Assembly: GCF_003073045.1 (NCBI RefSeq)
Contig: NC_037592.1
Span: forward strand, 4,329,924 to 4,393,923
Direction of reading: 5' to 3'
From: Pomacea canaliculata
Lineage: Eukaryota > Mollusca > Gastropoda > Architaenioglossa > Ampullariidae
Length of the DNA: 64,000 nucleotides
The notes beneath the pieces are model-generated. The model was not told the origin of the DNA. It made no database searches and worked only from the letters and a program-made list of their open reading frames with translations. Both the position numbers and the translations under genes were made by a program. Below are positions 9,895-21,479 of the stretch, one piece after another. The stretch's first letter is position 1, and each line of letters starts with the position of its first letter.

Positions 9895-12800
9895 TCAAGA
9901 TCCAAAATCGCAAAACTGGACATAATCCTGAAGTGAAGTAGGAAGTGGAAGGGACTTAACCCTATCCCTCCTGCGAGGGCCGCAGCCAAGAGCGTGAGAG
10001 ACAGTCAGGCGACACAAAGACTTGAGAGACCGAGGCTGACTGGCGGCGTGGTTCAGTATGTTCAGCATCTTTCTCTCTGCTTTAGTCTTCTTTCTGGAGG
10101 AAAGCTCCGCCTGATATCGTGTACTGAGATCAAATAATTCCCTGTTGGAGCTGGCGCCTGATTCAACCAACATCTCAAAGGCCTTGACGTATTTCTTCTC
10201 AAAAGCCCGCTGTGTAGGAGATCGTGTTGATGCTTGCAGACTTCTCGACCCGCTGTTGGTGTTAGCATTGTCTGTCAAGGCCGGTTGATGGGTGGAGACG
10301 CCTAGCTCTATAAGCAATTTGACGGATTCTAAAGCCAGATTTCTCTCAAGAACCAAAACATCTATGAGCAGTGATTGTCCTTCATCGTCTGCGACAAGAG
10401 GACTGACTCCTCTGTTCACCAACTCGTGGATAAAAGAGTTTGAAAATTTAAATCGACAGTTGACGATAAAATCCCTCCACTTCTGATATAGGATTGTTTT
10501 TCCACTTTCATCCCGACTGTTAATATCTACTCCCAGCGCAAGTAAAGCGTCTAGAAAAGACAGCCACGTTGCGCGGTCTTGTAGCCGATATTTTAAAACA
10601 AGAAGGTGCATCAGAGGTTTAGGCCCAGAAATGATTCCTAAATCAGCACCACATTCAACAAGTTTTTTAGCCATAACCCAGTTGCAATTTGAAAAACTTA
10701 ATTTAAGGGCTTCGTCTTTACACTCTGTAAGTTCTCGGCAAGAAGAATCGCCTTTTTCAGTGACATGCAATATCAAAGTTCTCACCTTCTCCGGGTCCGA
10801 ATTTTCACTTGTAATCAAATAAATGTGTTGTAAAATTGTCTTTTTTTCTTGAAGAGTAAAGACAAAAGATAGCTGGGATTCTACAAGCCACCAAAACAAT
10901 TCCCACTTTCTGTGCTCTAACGATAGCTGTATACAGCTCTTTCCAGCAGGTCCTGTCTGGTTCACTTGAAATCCATTTCTAGTTAGTAGCAACAGTAAGG
11001 ATGACAAATTTATTTCATTGTATTTCGGGTGAGTAGTGTCCATTTCCAGCCTGTGAAACACAAACCATCCCTGACTGTCGGGTATGCTAGCATCAGCACC
11101 ATGCTCTAATAACACGCAAACCATCTTCCAGTTTCCATACCTAGCGGCGAGGTTCAAGGGCGTGTCACCTTGTGGATCACGGTCGTTAAGACGAAAGCCA
11201 CGTGTCAGCAACTGTTCAGTAACAGATGTTGCTGTTTGAGCATCTACACTAGTATCCATAGAGAGCTCGTGTAAAAATGATTTCCCTTTTGGAGCAACAT
11301 TCCGGTCAACATCAGCTCCACATTTTAAAAGGAACTGTACAACATTCCCAGTCTTTCTCGATCAACGCCAGCTGTATTGCTGTCAAGCCATTTTGATTTT
11401 TGGTGTTTATGTCGACCCCGTTGTGAACCATTAATTTAACAAGAGGCAATTTTCTTTCTGTAGAATTGTTCGGGCTGTTGGCAAAGCCAACTAATAGGAA
11501 CGGATAAGTTGCCGGTTTACAACACGAGTTATTTAGCAGTCTGTGTAAAACAGACACTCCTTGACTGTCACTGTTACCAGCCCTGGCCCCATTCTCTAGC
11601 AGCTCTCGCACGATATCCCAGTTACTACACTGAGCTGCAAGATGAAGGGGGGTTTCGCCCTTTGAATCAGGTATTTCTATATCTGCCTTCCTCTTCATCA
11701 ACGTCTGGACAATATTCAAAGACACAGGTGACGTACACTGCACGACTCTGTGTAGAATTGTCAGACCATCCTTGTCTCTCATGTTCACGTCGTCCACATG
11801 GTCAAGCAACATGTCCACGACTTCTAAATTCTTGTTTCTGGACGCAATCTGTATTAGTGTATCGCCGAATTCGTCCCTTTCTATCGTGACAACAGATTCT
11901 TTCCTTAATATTTCAAGAACTCTTGTCAGATAATATTCCGTTTCAGTAAGTATCCCTTTCCCTTTCTCAACGGCCATCCAGTAGAAGACCGTGTGACCCT
12001 CGTCATCTTCTAAAGTGGCGTTTGCTCCACACGTCAGTAGGGTGTGGACTTGATCCCATTTCTCCGCTTTTGCGCTGAGATGTAAGACTGTGTTTCCAGT
12101 CAAATCTTTGGCATTTATGTTGAAAGGTGCTCTTCCACTTTGTTTCCTCTCTATTTTTGAGTTATGTGTTCTTTTTATGCCAGCAAGTTTCTCCTGCGAC
12201 GAAGAGTTAAAACGTTCTTTAGTTGATGGAGTTAAGGCTGACTGTGCTTCGATCTTATCCCGCAACAGTTCGTCCATTATAGACCAGTTGTCGTGTTTTA
12301 CGGCGAGATGCATGGCGCTGTGACCGGAAGAACACAGGGTGTCACATTTGGCGCCGTTGTCAAGGAGATGCCGAAGAAGCGACATGTTGGGGAAAGTTTT
12401 TGTAACCAGCCTTTGGAGAATAGTGAATCCTTCGCTGTCTGGTTCGTCAAGGCGTTCTATTCCATAACTATTAATAATCTGCTTGTTAGTACTAGTAAAT
12501 CTCTGACAATCTGTTTCATCGTTTCTGTGAGTAAGCAGCTCCATAATTATCTCCCAGTTGTTATATCTGGCAGCTAAATGAAAAACAGAATCACCGCTAG
12601 GACTGCGTGCAGTCACATCTGCGCCCTTAGAGATGAGGAGATGGAGGAATGGAGTAAAATCATAACTGTAACCAATTTTCTGTGCAGCAATAATGTGAAG
12701 GATGCTGAGTCCTTCCAGACCACTGTCGTTAACATCTGCCCCAAACGCAACTAGACGTTTTGCAAAACTCCACTTTTGCTCTTTTACGGCCATGTGCAGT

Positions 12801-15593
12801 GCTGTTCCGATATTTGGACATCTACAGTTGAGATTTACACCTTTTATAACTAAGAGTTCAAGTATTGACTCATTTGGGTCTTGAACAAGTCTGTGAAGAA
12901 TGTGGAATCCCTCACTGTCAGGTTCGTTTACATTGGCTCCACGTTCTATCAGCTGTTTCACAATGTCCCAATCTCTGAGTTTAGCCACCATATGAAAGAT
13001 TGTATCACCTCTTTGACTGCTAACAAATGGGCACGCTCCTTTGTCAAGAAGTAATTTAAAAAGTGGATCTAACGATCTTTGCGGCATCCGTCAACTTCTT
13101 GTGCAATTCTGTATAGAATATAACATCCTTCGCTGTCAGGCTGGTTCATGTCACATCCTTGGTGAGCTAGAAATCGAGCTATTTTCCAGTTATTGCATTT
13201 AGCCGACAGGTGCAAGGCAGTATCACTTGTACGACATTGAACAGACACGTCTGCACCTTTGTTAAGAAGGGTAGAAAAGAAAATGTCGTCCTGTACCTGT
13301 GTCTGCCGAGTTGTTTGCGCAAACCTGTGAAGAACATTATATCCCTCGCTATCAAGTTCGTTTAAGTCCCATTCTAGCTCCAAAAGACGTTCAACTATTT
13401 TCCAGTTACCGTCTTTTGCTGCCAGCTGTATGACACTATCGCCAGCAGAGGTGCGAACAGACACATTAGTACCTTTGTTAAGAAGGGTACGAAAGAGAGT
13501 GTCTTCAGGTGTTTCTCTTGAGCTCCACCATACCAGTCTCCGCTGGGCTGTTTGCGCAAGTCTGTGAAGAACATAAAATCCCTCACTGTCGGGCTCATTC
13601 AGGTCACACCCGTGCTCAACAAGTCGCTCAACTATGTCCCAGTTATTGTGTCTGGCCGCCAGGTGTAGAGCTGTATCGCCCACAGAGCTACGAAGGCGTG
13701 GGTTGGCTCCCTTGCTGAGCAAAAGGTTTACAACAGAACCAATATTATCTTCGATATACTTAGACTCGCACTGAACGGTTCTATGTAAAACACTTAAACC
13801 TTCACTGTCCACTTGGTTTATGTTTGCCACATTACCTTCCTGAACCAGGTATTTCACCACAGGGATGTTTCCATGTTTTGCTGCAAGCTGTAAAAAATGT
13901 TTCACCACTTGGGGTCCGTGATGTCATCACTGCAGTTTTGTTAAAAAGCATAAAAAGAGCTGAGAGGTTTCTCCCTGTGTATTCGGCAAGTCTATGAATG
14001 ACAGAAAATCCCTCGCTGTCTGGTTCATAAGGACTTGCCCTTCGTTTCAACATTAGCTCTACGACTGGCCAATTTTTGTGTTTGGCGGCCAGTTGCAGCA
14101 GGTTGTCACCTTCCGGGGTTCGTACGGTGATGTCTGCGCCCCTATTCACCAGAAATCGGAAGACTTTCTCTATAGATTCCATCGAGTCCATCTGTGCAAG
14201 TCTCTGAAGCACTGTAAAGCCTAAGGGGTCACGTTGATTAATAGGTGCACCTTTCCCAACAAGGTTTTGAAAATCTTTCCAACGCTCAAGTTTCACAGCC
14301 AAATGCAGTTGCACGTTAAGTGGAAATCTTTCAAGAGAAGGGAGTCAAGACAAATGTATGAAGTTTTATCGCATGAAAATCCTGTCATAAACTGTACAGC
14401 CATCACTGTCAGGCTCTGTTACTACCGCCCCATCAGCTATCAAATCGTTCACATACCCCCAGTTGCCAAGTTTTGCAGCTAAATGTAAAGCAGTGTTTCC
14501 TTCTGAATCCTTGATTTCTAAACCTGCGCCGCATGCAATAGCTTTTTTAACAACGAAGATGAATATTCCTGTTTGTGTCGCCATTGTGTGCAGCACAGTT
14601 CTGCCATTTCATCCTGCACATCAGCACGCGCACCAAAGTCAGCAACTTTTCCGCGATTAGACTGTTTCTTTCTTTGACTGCTAGTTGCAGGGCGGTGTCC
14701 CCTCCCCCTACACGTGCATCTATGTTCGAGCAGTTTTTCTGCAGCAATGAGAAAATGGTGTCAGCACTTTTCCAGATCTCCTGAAGAGAACAAAGATGAA
14801 AAACCAGTGTGTGTAAGACAGTGTGGTTGTCGTTGTTGGCGATGTCGACTCTAGCCCCTCGCCGCAACAAGGCATCCAACATATTCCAGTTCTTGCTTTT
14901 TACGGCAACGTGAGTAGCTGTGTCACCATCTACATTCTTTAAGTTAATATCACCGCCATTTTCAAGCAGTTTGTTTAAGAGGTAAATATGATGATTCATG
15001 CTGCCTTTAGCAAGTCTGTGAACAAGTCCCAACCCTTCTTCATCTAGAGTGTTAGCAATATCGGCTGTTAAGAGGTCACGGACCAGCCACCAACAGTTCA
15101 CTTTGGCTGCAACATGAATTAATACCTCGTGTATGGCTCTGTGGTGACATTCAGGTATCGTCTGATTGAGACTTTCCCATAAACAGCATAAAATATGAAC
15201 GCTCAATCCGCAGTTTTTGTTCATGTGCTCACTACGACCCACGGTCCTCAGAAAAACAATCACGCGGTCTTTGTCAGGTAGCGACCCCTCTCTAGACATC
15301 AGAAGCCACACGACCTTCCAGTTCTCACATCTGGCGGCCACCATGACAGCCGTGTCACCATTTTCGTCGGTCATGTTAATGTCCACGTCACGTGACAAGA
15401 TCTCGTCCACGATGTCTTCTACAAGCGAGAGGCTGATGTCTGGAGTGGAAGCCAGGGTGTGGAGGACGAGATATCGCTCAACGTCAGCCACATCCACATC
15501 CACATCCTCGTCACACAGCAGGTCTCTGACGACGACCCAGTTCCTGCAATCAATGGCCGCTGCTAATTTCTGTGCGATCTCTCTTTGTTCCAT
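9895..15593 (-). pseudogene. Ankyrin-SOCS copy B, frameshifted
   Basis: The ATG is at 15593 (MEQREIAQKLAA, as copy A) and a stop at 9895. Open pieces are 15593-14547, 14596-14366, 14314-13832, 13908-13069, 13087-11312 and 11259-9895. Comparison with A and C places single small indels near 14590, 14375, 14343, 13893, 13080 and 11352. The pieces overlap and together cover one uninterrupted homologue of about 1900 codons, so the breaks are mutations (or assembly errors), not introns. The C-terminal piece has ankyrins and an intact SOCS box at about 9910-10032 (SLKSLCRLTV, LPLPTSLQDY). B has four W-type units where A and C have five. If translated as is, the N-terminal piece (348 aa) lacks the SOCS box and could not recruit Elongin/Cul5. 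Confidence 0.8.
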
Positions 15594-15679
15594 GTTTTTT
15601 AATCCAAATTTGGTCGTGTCAAAAGGCAGTAGTCAATCATTACAAGCCTTTCTTATGGACCAATTTTTTCGTGTAGTAT

Positions 15680-15682
15680 CTG
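15680..15682 (-). promoter_or_regulatory. Conserved 3' splice acceptor of copy B
   Basis: The minus strand reads TTCTATTTTACATTTGCAG then ATACTAC. It is identical to copy A up to the CAG and lies 86 nt before the ATG at 15593. Confidence 0.55.
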
Positions 15683-17414
15683 CAAATGTAAAATAGAACT
15701 CAAAATTACTTTAACTCACACTAAATACAACAGTTTCCACACAGTGTATTTCACTGAAAAGATCGACAGCTGTTTATGGTTGAAGGCAACTAAGAAGCTT
15801 AAATAACGAACTATACAGTAAAGTAAAATTTAATGTATCTTCACTATTTAATCTTTCTATTATATTTTCTTCTCTGTCTATATATAGTTCTGCTAACAAA
15901 TCCGAAACATGCCCTCTTAAGCTGTATTGTTGCAGATAGATAAGGCATTTTAATACATCGTCGGACACAAAGACTGAAAGAGAGAAAGAAAAAAATGGAA
16001 GGAGGAACAAATCTGTTTTGTAGAACATCAATCTATTTTTTAAATGGTTTCTTCGAATACCTGTGTATTCTTTCACCTGTGCTTAGTGGCTTAATGTGTT
16101 TGGTGTATGATTAGTGAGAGAGAGAGTGTAAGACAAAAAAGATTTGCTTAAATCTTAAAAAACAAATAATACAGAATATTTTTCTAACAACTTTTTACGA
16201 CTCGCGCGCGCGCGCGAGAGAGAGAGAGACAGAGATGTGGAATTTACTTACAGTCCGTATATTTGTATTTTGTGTAAGTATAATTATAAATTTTATTGTC
16301 TAGACAGAAACGTCGGCACATAAATGTTTGAAACTGGTTATTTTTAAAGGCCTTTAGAATTTTTATAAGCTCTTACAACTATAGCTGAGATGAATACTAA
16401 TATGCTGTCCATGCCTGAGTAAGGCACTGTACAGTTAAAACGACTTTTTAAAAATAAACGGCTTTATTCTCTCAATCAGTTTAGCCATACTTTCCAGTTC
16501 ACTCTCACTCGTAAAGAAAAACACCGATAACAGTAGCAGCCGACAAATTCTCTCTCCGTCAACGCCCTGTCAAAGGTGAATGAGCAGGACACAGGCAAAC
16601 CATTCCTGGCTCTTTCAGGCGATAAGAAAGCCGACACCATTCGCTTTCATCGCTCAACTTTGTTTCCGCTATTCACGATGTAAACATTACTTCTGCAAAA
16701 GCAAGCAAGTGTGAAAGCGATATTATCCACTCTAAACTTGTCTTTGATTTCAAGATTCTCTTTGAAGCTGGAATTTTGAAATACTACTATCATCGAAGCC
16801 ACTCATGCAGGAACTCAAATTCTGATTTGCGCACGGCACTACGAAAACTGCTAAACGCTGATTGGTTGTTTGGATGTTGTTATGGGATATCAGTCTCACA
16901 AATACATTCTTTACTCCAAGCATTTGACACTGACAGGCAAGCAAGTTTAGTTGTAAATAAACAACATACAATTACAACAGAAATATTAGCAACAGACATA
17001 TAAGTACAGACTGAGAGACACAGACACTCACCCTCTGTGGTGAAAGTAGAAAAAGAAAGTCGCCATTATCAAATTTACACAGAAGACTGTGTTGTCAACT
17101 TTCTTTTCGTTCTGGCTTCGACTCATGAGGAAATACAAAAGTGTCAGTCACCTTGATCTACAGCATTAACAGTTACAGTGGTAAATCGTTTAGAAAGGTC
17201 AGGCTACACTGTAGGCGCAGTGCATATAATGGCTGTATGACAGTTTAGTTGTCAAGGTGCTCACTTCCTTGCCAGAGACTTCTAAATCACAACAGCATAC
17301 AGTAAAGCTTGTAACAGTCTGAAAGTATGACAAAGCATAAAACGTGATTGAAACAAGTGCAAACAAGGAATGAACTTAAAAACAAATACCTCTCAATTCT
17401 GTAGAGACGACATG

Positions 17415-17464
17415 AGTTTAGTTTATTCCTTGCTGCTCCTTTGAGTACCATAGGGCCGCAACAA
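17415..17464 (-). repeat. Short LINE/SINE-tail insertion, same site as in copy A
   Basis: Reads on the minus strand as TTGTTGCGGCCCTATGGTAC then AATAAACTAAAC at its end. It is flanked by AGACGACATGA and GGACGCCATGA. It occupies the same site as the insertion at 5818-5867, so it was inherited by duplication. Confidence 0.5.
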
Positions 17465-17619
17465 CGGACGCCATGAAGCGTTCAATTAATGTCCGGACAA
17501 CTCTAGCGGATAACTTGCTAACCTCAGTAACTTCCCTTTCTACTCCCAGTAAACGTTCACTTATTCGTAATCACCTAAACACACTAAAGGGGTAAAGCTC
17601 ACGCGCAAACTCTCTAATT

Positions 17620-17627
17620 ATGCAAAT
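17620..17627. promoter_or_regulatory. ATGCAAAT octamer upstream of copy B
   Basis: Same motif and flanks (CTCTCTAATT before, TCGGTGTCAG after) as in copy A, at the same distance to the donor. Confidence 0.4.
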
Positions 17628-17662
17628 TCGGTGTCAGGAATCACGATAATTCCCTCTTTGAA

Positions 17663-17708
17663 TGCGGTGTGCGTATGTGTGTGCGTGTGCGTGCGTGCGT
17701 GCGTGCGT
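17663..17708. repeat. GT/GC microsatellite
   Basis: GTGCGTATGTGTGTGCGTG followed by repeated GTGC. Simple sequence at the distal end of the copy B duplication unit. Confidence 0.7.
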
Positions 17709-17798
17709 TTTGAGTGAGCAGGTACAAAAAAAAGTAGCAAAAGTCGTGAAACCCGTGCGAGAGCAGCTATCCGGGATGTTCGTATGGCTGGATCATTT

Positions 17799-18260
17799 CT
17801 TTAGGGCAGTGATGCCCAACCTTTTTCGGCCTGCGGGCCATATCCATTTCGGACAGCCGTGTCGCGGGCCACTTCACCGCAAAAATACAAAAAAGAAAAA
17901 AAATAGAGCAGATACCATTTTTTATTAGAAACAAGTTGTACTTACCATTAATTATGTAGTAATTAGTGGGATATTTTGAAGTTGTTTTCCCGAAACCAAA
18001 CTTCTGAATGTCGGCTGCATCGTAGAGACACCAAGTCGGAGCACTGAATCGAAATGTTCGTCCATCAAAAAAAAGATTGGGAAACGCCCCTACGTGGGGA
18101 TAAATACTTCTTCTTCCCTTTTTTCGCTTTTTTTCTTTTTCTTTTTTTTTTATTACTAACATTTCCTGCACTGTGAGCAGAAGTTTCGCGGGCCGGATGG
18201 CAACGCGTCGCGGGCCGGATATGGCCCGCGGGCCGTAGGTTGGGCATCCCTGCTTTAGGG
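17799..18260. mobile_element. hAT-type MITE with 8-bp target duplication
   Basis: Element 17807-18252, about 446 bp. The ends are imperfect terminal inverted repeats (CAGTGATGCCCAACCTTTTT at the left, and GGTTGGGCATCCCTG at the right). Both sides have GC-rich GCGGGCC subterminal repeats. It is flanked by a perfect 8-bp duplication, CTTTAGGG, at 17799-17806 and 18253-18260. TIRs beginning CAG and 8-bp duplications are diagnostic of hAT elements. No transposase is encoded; a weak 190-aa minus-strand frame crossing it is a by-product of the palindromic ends. Confidence 0.85.
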
Positions 18261-19039
18261 CTTCAGATTCCGAGACTGTGAACAGTAGGCCCGGAACGGA
18301 CAGAGGGTCCGGACGTATGTATAGATATTGATGTTCCAACTAGTTATCTTCTAAACCTTTATTCTGTAACTGATTTCATGTCAACCTAATTTGCTTTCTG
18401 TTTTAATTATAATTATATAATTTATACAACTGTCTTGTCAGCTGTGTTTGCGCACGCGGGTGAGTGTGACTGTTAGTAAGTACGCGTGCGGACGTGTGAA
18501 CAGGCGGGTGACTGAGTGTGAGGGCGAAAGTCGGGTGGAGCGAGCCAGCTAAAGTGACCCATTTCCCCTTTGGCGTGAGGCCCATCCCTCTGCCCCACCT
18601 CGTTTCATCACATACACAGAGAGGAAGTCGAAAGAAGAAAGAAAGACACGTGGGACAATTGAAAAGTTTAGAGAAATAATCGTCGCAAACGACCTTAAAA
18701 ACATAAATCAACTACAGTTCTGGATTCGCTAATGGCACTGACTTTAGTCCTCAAAAATATATAAAATATATAGATTGTTTACAAAATAAAAATCCTGGTT
18801 GTATTTAAGTCCATTAATTTTTTGTGATCATCATATGTGGTTAAGATTAAGATGAAGGTCGTTGAGGAGAACCGGATCGAGGACCAGTTCCAGACCATAG
18901 AGGAGGGAAAGGCACGATGCGATTGCAAATACTGAACAGCCACACCAACACAGATCAACACAGGACACCCACGTCTTCCAAAGCAACCAGAATAGAACCA
19001 GCGAGTCTTCCAGTTCCACAAAAAGATGTCAAGAGAGAT

Positions 19040-19560
19040 ATACACATCCACCCGAAAGTCACCTGATGGAAGTCAGGTAATGTGGGAAAGAAACAACAAA
19101 GTCACTCACTGGTCTATTCCCAAAAATCTGTTAAGAAAGAATATCCCTCAAAAAGGACACAATCACTTGTCAAAGAAAGTAAATAGCAAACGGTGCCAGA
19201 ACTACGGAAACATAAAACTAATGAGCAACTTAACCGAAGTCATGCTGAAACTACTACAGTGTCGCCCAAAACTACGAGCAGAAGAAGAGGCTGGGTTCAG
19301 ACGAGGCAGAGGCATAGTTAAAAAGAGATTGTCAAGCATCGAATTCCAGTAGAAAAACATCTACAACACCAGGGAGGTCTATTCCACAACTTCGTCAACT
19401 TGAACAAGGCATTTTAGCTGCACAAGAGCTCAATAAGTTCTACTGGATAGCCAGGTGGGAACTTTTTTTCACACAAATGTGGGCGTCCTTGGAGGGTGGG
19501 GTCTTTCACCTGTGTTACTCAACACGTTTCTGTCAGTTAAAACTAAGGTGGATGTGTAAA
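19040..19560 (+). mobile_element. Degraded LINE reverse transcriptase fragment
   Basis: A plus-strand frame (19026-19352, then frame-shifted) shows LINE RT landmarks in order: a CQNYGNIKLMSNLTEVMLK-like stretch (RT 'NYRxIxLxS..KVMLK'), EEEAGFRRGRG ('EEQAGFRxGRST'), a decayed LFHNFVNLNKAF in another frame ('LYHxFIDFxKAF'), and GLSPVLLNTFL ('GLLSPVLFNxFL'). Frame changes and stops mark it as a dead copy. It lies in the long spacer between copies B and C. Confidence 0.7.
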
Positions 19561-20367
19561 CGTTTGTTTTCTAAACAGTAACAAAAATGCATGAGAAGAC
19601 TGTTGCTACTATAACGAAAACATTTTATTTCTTTGCTTGTGTTTAGAGAAATCTTTCATATGAAATAGGGGCTTGGTGCTACGTTTAATCGGTTACTATT
19701 TAGTTAAAATTAGAAAAAAACTGATTCAAAATAGGAGTATGTACATTGTTATTTCTAACAGTCTTTATGTACAATTCGGCATTGTAAGCATCACATTACT
19801 TTCTCATGATGTTAAAATAATTAAGTCACACAAGCACACAGAAAGTGTCTTTTAGTGTTATATGTAAATGTTAAACCTAAAGACAAGTTGAATACACTTG
19901 GCGAGTACAGTCTCTTTTTCACAATCTCTAAAACTACTTTAGTTCTCAACATCTGTATATATCACTGCCAGATTATAAATCTCATAAACAGAGATTAGAG
20001 TGAAGCAAAAAATTGGTGTGTAAATACTGGAATTTAAGAAGCAAAAGTTGAAGATGAGAAACTGAAATATTACCTGACAACTCTTGAGCTGTCTGTTTAC
20101 TGACTAAGGTCCGGTACTGTTATTGCTGCGTGCTGTTATCAAGGAAAAACAAATCAGAACATCGCTGATAACATGGCTCGTGATATCCCAATGTGAACTT
20201 CAACCCTGAATACTTGGTGTCACGAGATGAATCAGAAGCCAATGGAAGCTAGGCAGAAAAAGAGAGAGAGAAAGAGAAATAAAACTGAAAACAGTACATG
20301 AACCACGTCCTGTAAAATGCATACACTACGTTACTTATATTAACTGTACCAAATTTATACATTAGAG

Positions 20368-20566
20368 CAGACCTGGGCAAGGGGCGGCCCGCGGGCCGGA
20401 TTCCGCCCGCTTCTGTCTCTGACCGGCCCGGCCGCTGGCCCGCCCGCCAGTATATATACTATTTATACAGTATTGGGTAAAACTGAGCTAGCTATATTAG
20501 TCCGGCCCTCTAAAACCATCCCAATTTCTCATGCGGCCCCTTGGGAAAATTGATTGCCCACCCCTG
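20368..20566. mobile_element. Short hAT-like MITE
   Basis: About 199 bp starting CAGACCTGGGCAAGGGGCGG and ending GATTGCCCACCCCTG, which form imperfect inverted ends with GC-rich interiors. Flanks are CATTAGAG and TTCTAGAG, an imperfect 8-bp duplication. It is the same general design as the element at 17807 but a different sequence family. No coding capacity. Confidence 0.65.
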
Positions 20567-20589
20567 TTCTAGAGTGTCAATACTGATGT

Positions 20590-21475
20590 CACAGATAGAT
20601 TTTACCTCTGTGTACATTCCAAGGCTTTATACCTCAGATACTGGTCACACCTGGCGAGGCTGGACCCCAGCAAACTTCCGCGTAAAGCTTACAATAAGCT
20701 GGTTGAACTTCGTAATAGAGGGCAAGAATATTTGGGTGTCTGACGTGCGTGCGACTCTATACAGGTATGGTGTTTGCTGTGTCTGGGTGTGCAAAATGTT
20801 GGCAAATTTATTTGTGTTTAAGAAACGTCTTGTTGACTGTCATAAACAAGATTGGCATTGTCATGTTACAGAGATCCCTTGGTTTAACGTGTATACAAAT
20901 TTTAAGTCGGAGCTGCAGGTGGAACCTTATTAATACTGTGTCAGCAACAAGGCTTTAAGAGATGATCTAATTATATTTCGAAAGGGAAACTGATTTTTAA
21001 AAAAAAACTCACAAATACAGATACACAACAGCCCTGGCGCCAAATTTGGAATGCTTTTTAGTTCCATACTTCACAAGACAATGAAAAACACCTACTTTTC
21101 TAATGCACAGCTTAAAGACCTAAGATGTAGATCCCTGCTTCATATTCAACTCATCAATCTGTTTTTACTTTCTCACCTTTGATCATGACTCGCCATATAT
21201 TACTTGCCTAGCAAGGTACCTTTAACACTGTTTTACACTAAGTGAAACTGTGAATAATTAAATGAAAAAATATATTTCCTTATTGTTATTGTCACTCTCT
21301 TCGGATGCAATTGTTTATGCAAACTTATATTAACTTATTGTCTTGAATTGATATAGCGTATCCTTAAATTGTGTGAGCTGTGCTCGCTTCCCACGAAGTT
21401 CAGGCCACATGGCATAAACAATAAAAAAAATTTCGTTCGTTCGTTCGTTCGTTCGTTCGTTCGTTCTTTCTTTCT
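20590..21475 (+). mobile_element. 3' end of a non-LTR retrotransposon with (TTCG)n tail
   Basis: The frame ending at 20933 contains RATLYRYGVCCVW, VFKKRLVDCHKQDWH and FKSELQVEPYLNT. These match the C-terminal pattern of molluscan LINE ORF2 proteins ('LYRYGFGxVW', 'FKQRLxDxxxQxWH', 'FKxxLxxExYL'). The following 500 bp decay into stops and end with CCACATGGCATAAACAATAA, an A-run and then (TTCG)n at 21432-21474, a typical LINE tail. It is 5'-truncated. The open frame is not an independent gene. Confidence 0.65.
21432..21474 (+). repeat. (TTCG)n / (TTTC)n tetranucleotide repeat
   Basis: Nine or so TTCG units changing to TTTC. It forms the tail of the LINE fragment before it. Confidence 0.8.
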
Positions 21476-21479
21476 GATG

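Larger units (their letters stand above)
15683..17650 (-). other. 5' flank and probable 5' intron of copy B
   Basis: No gene. This is a duplicate of 3853-6060 in front of copy A. Kept features are the acceptor, the CAGAGG/GTGAG donor (17031), the donor now reading GTTAGC (17522), the octamer (17620-17627) and the retroposon-tail insertion (about 17415-17464). Alternating CG/AG simple sequence lies at 16203-16232. Homology to copy A stops at about 17650, where a GT/GC microsatellite begins. Confidence 0.6.

Noticed and set aside
9895-15593. Interpreting breaks in copy B (and E) as introns of a multi-exon gene
   Set aside because: At each break the homologous copies differ by one or two bases and the neighbouring frames overlap or abut. 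No intron-sized insertion or splice sites are present.
17767-18339. 190-aa minus-strand open frame
   Set aside because: It crosses the hAT MITE and both its palindromic ends; no domain.
20541-20933. 130-aa plus-strand frame as an independent gene
   Set aside because: Its sequence matches the C-terminal part of LINE ORF2 and is followed by a LINE-like tail.
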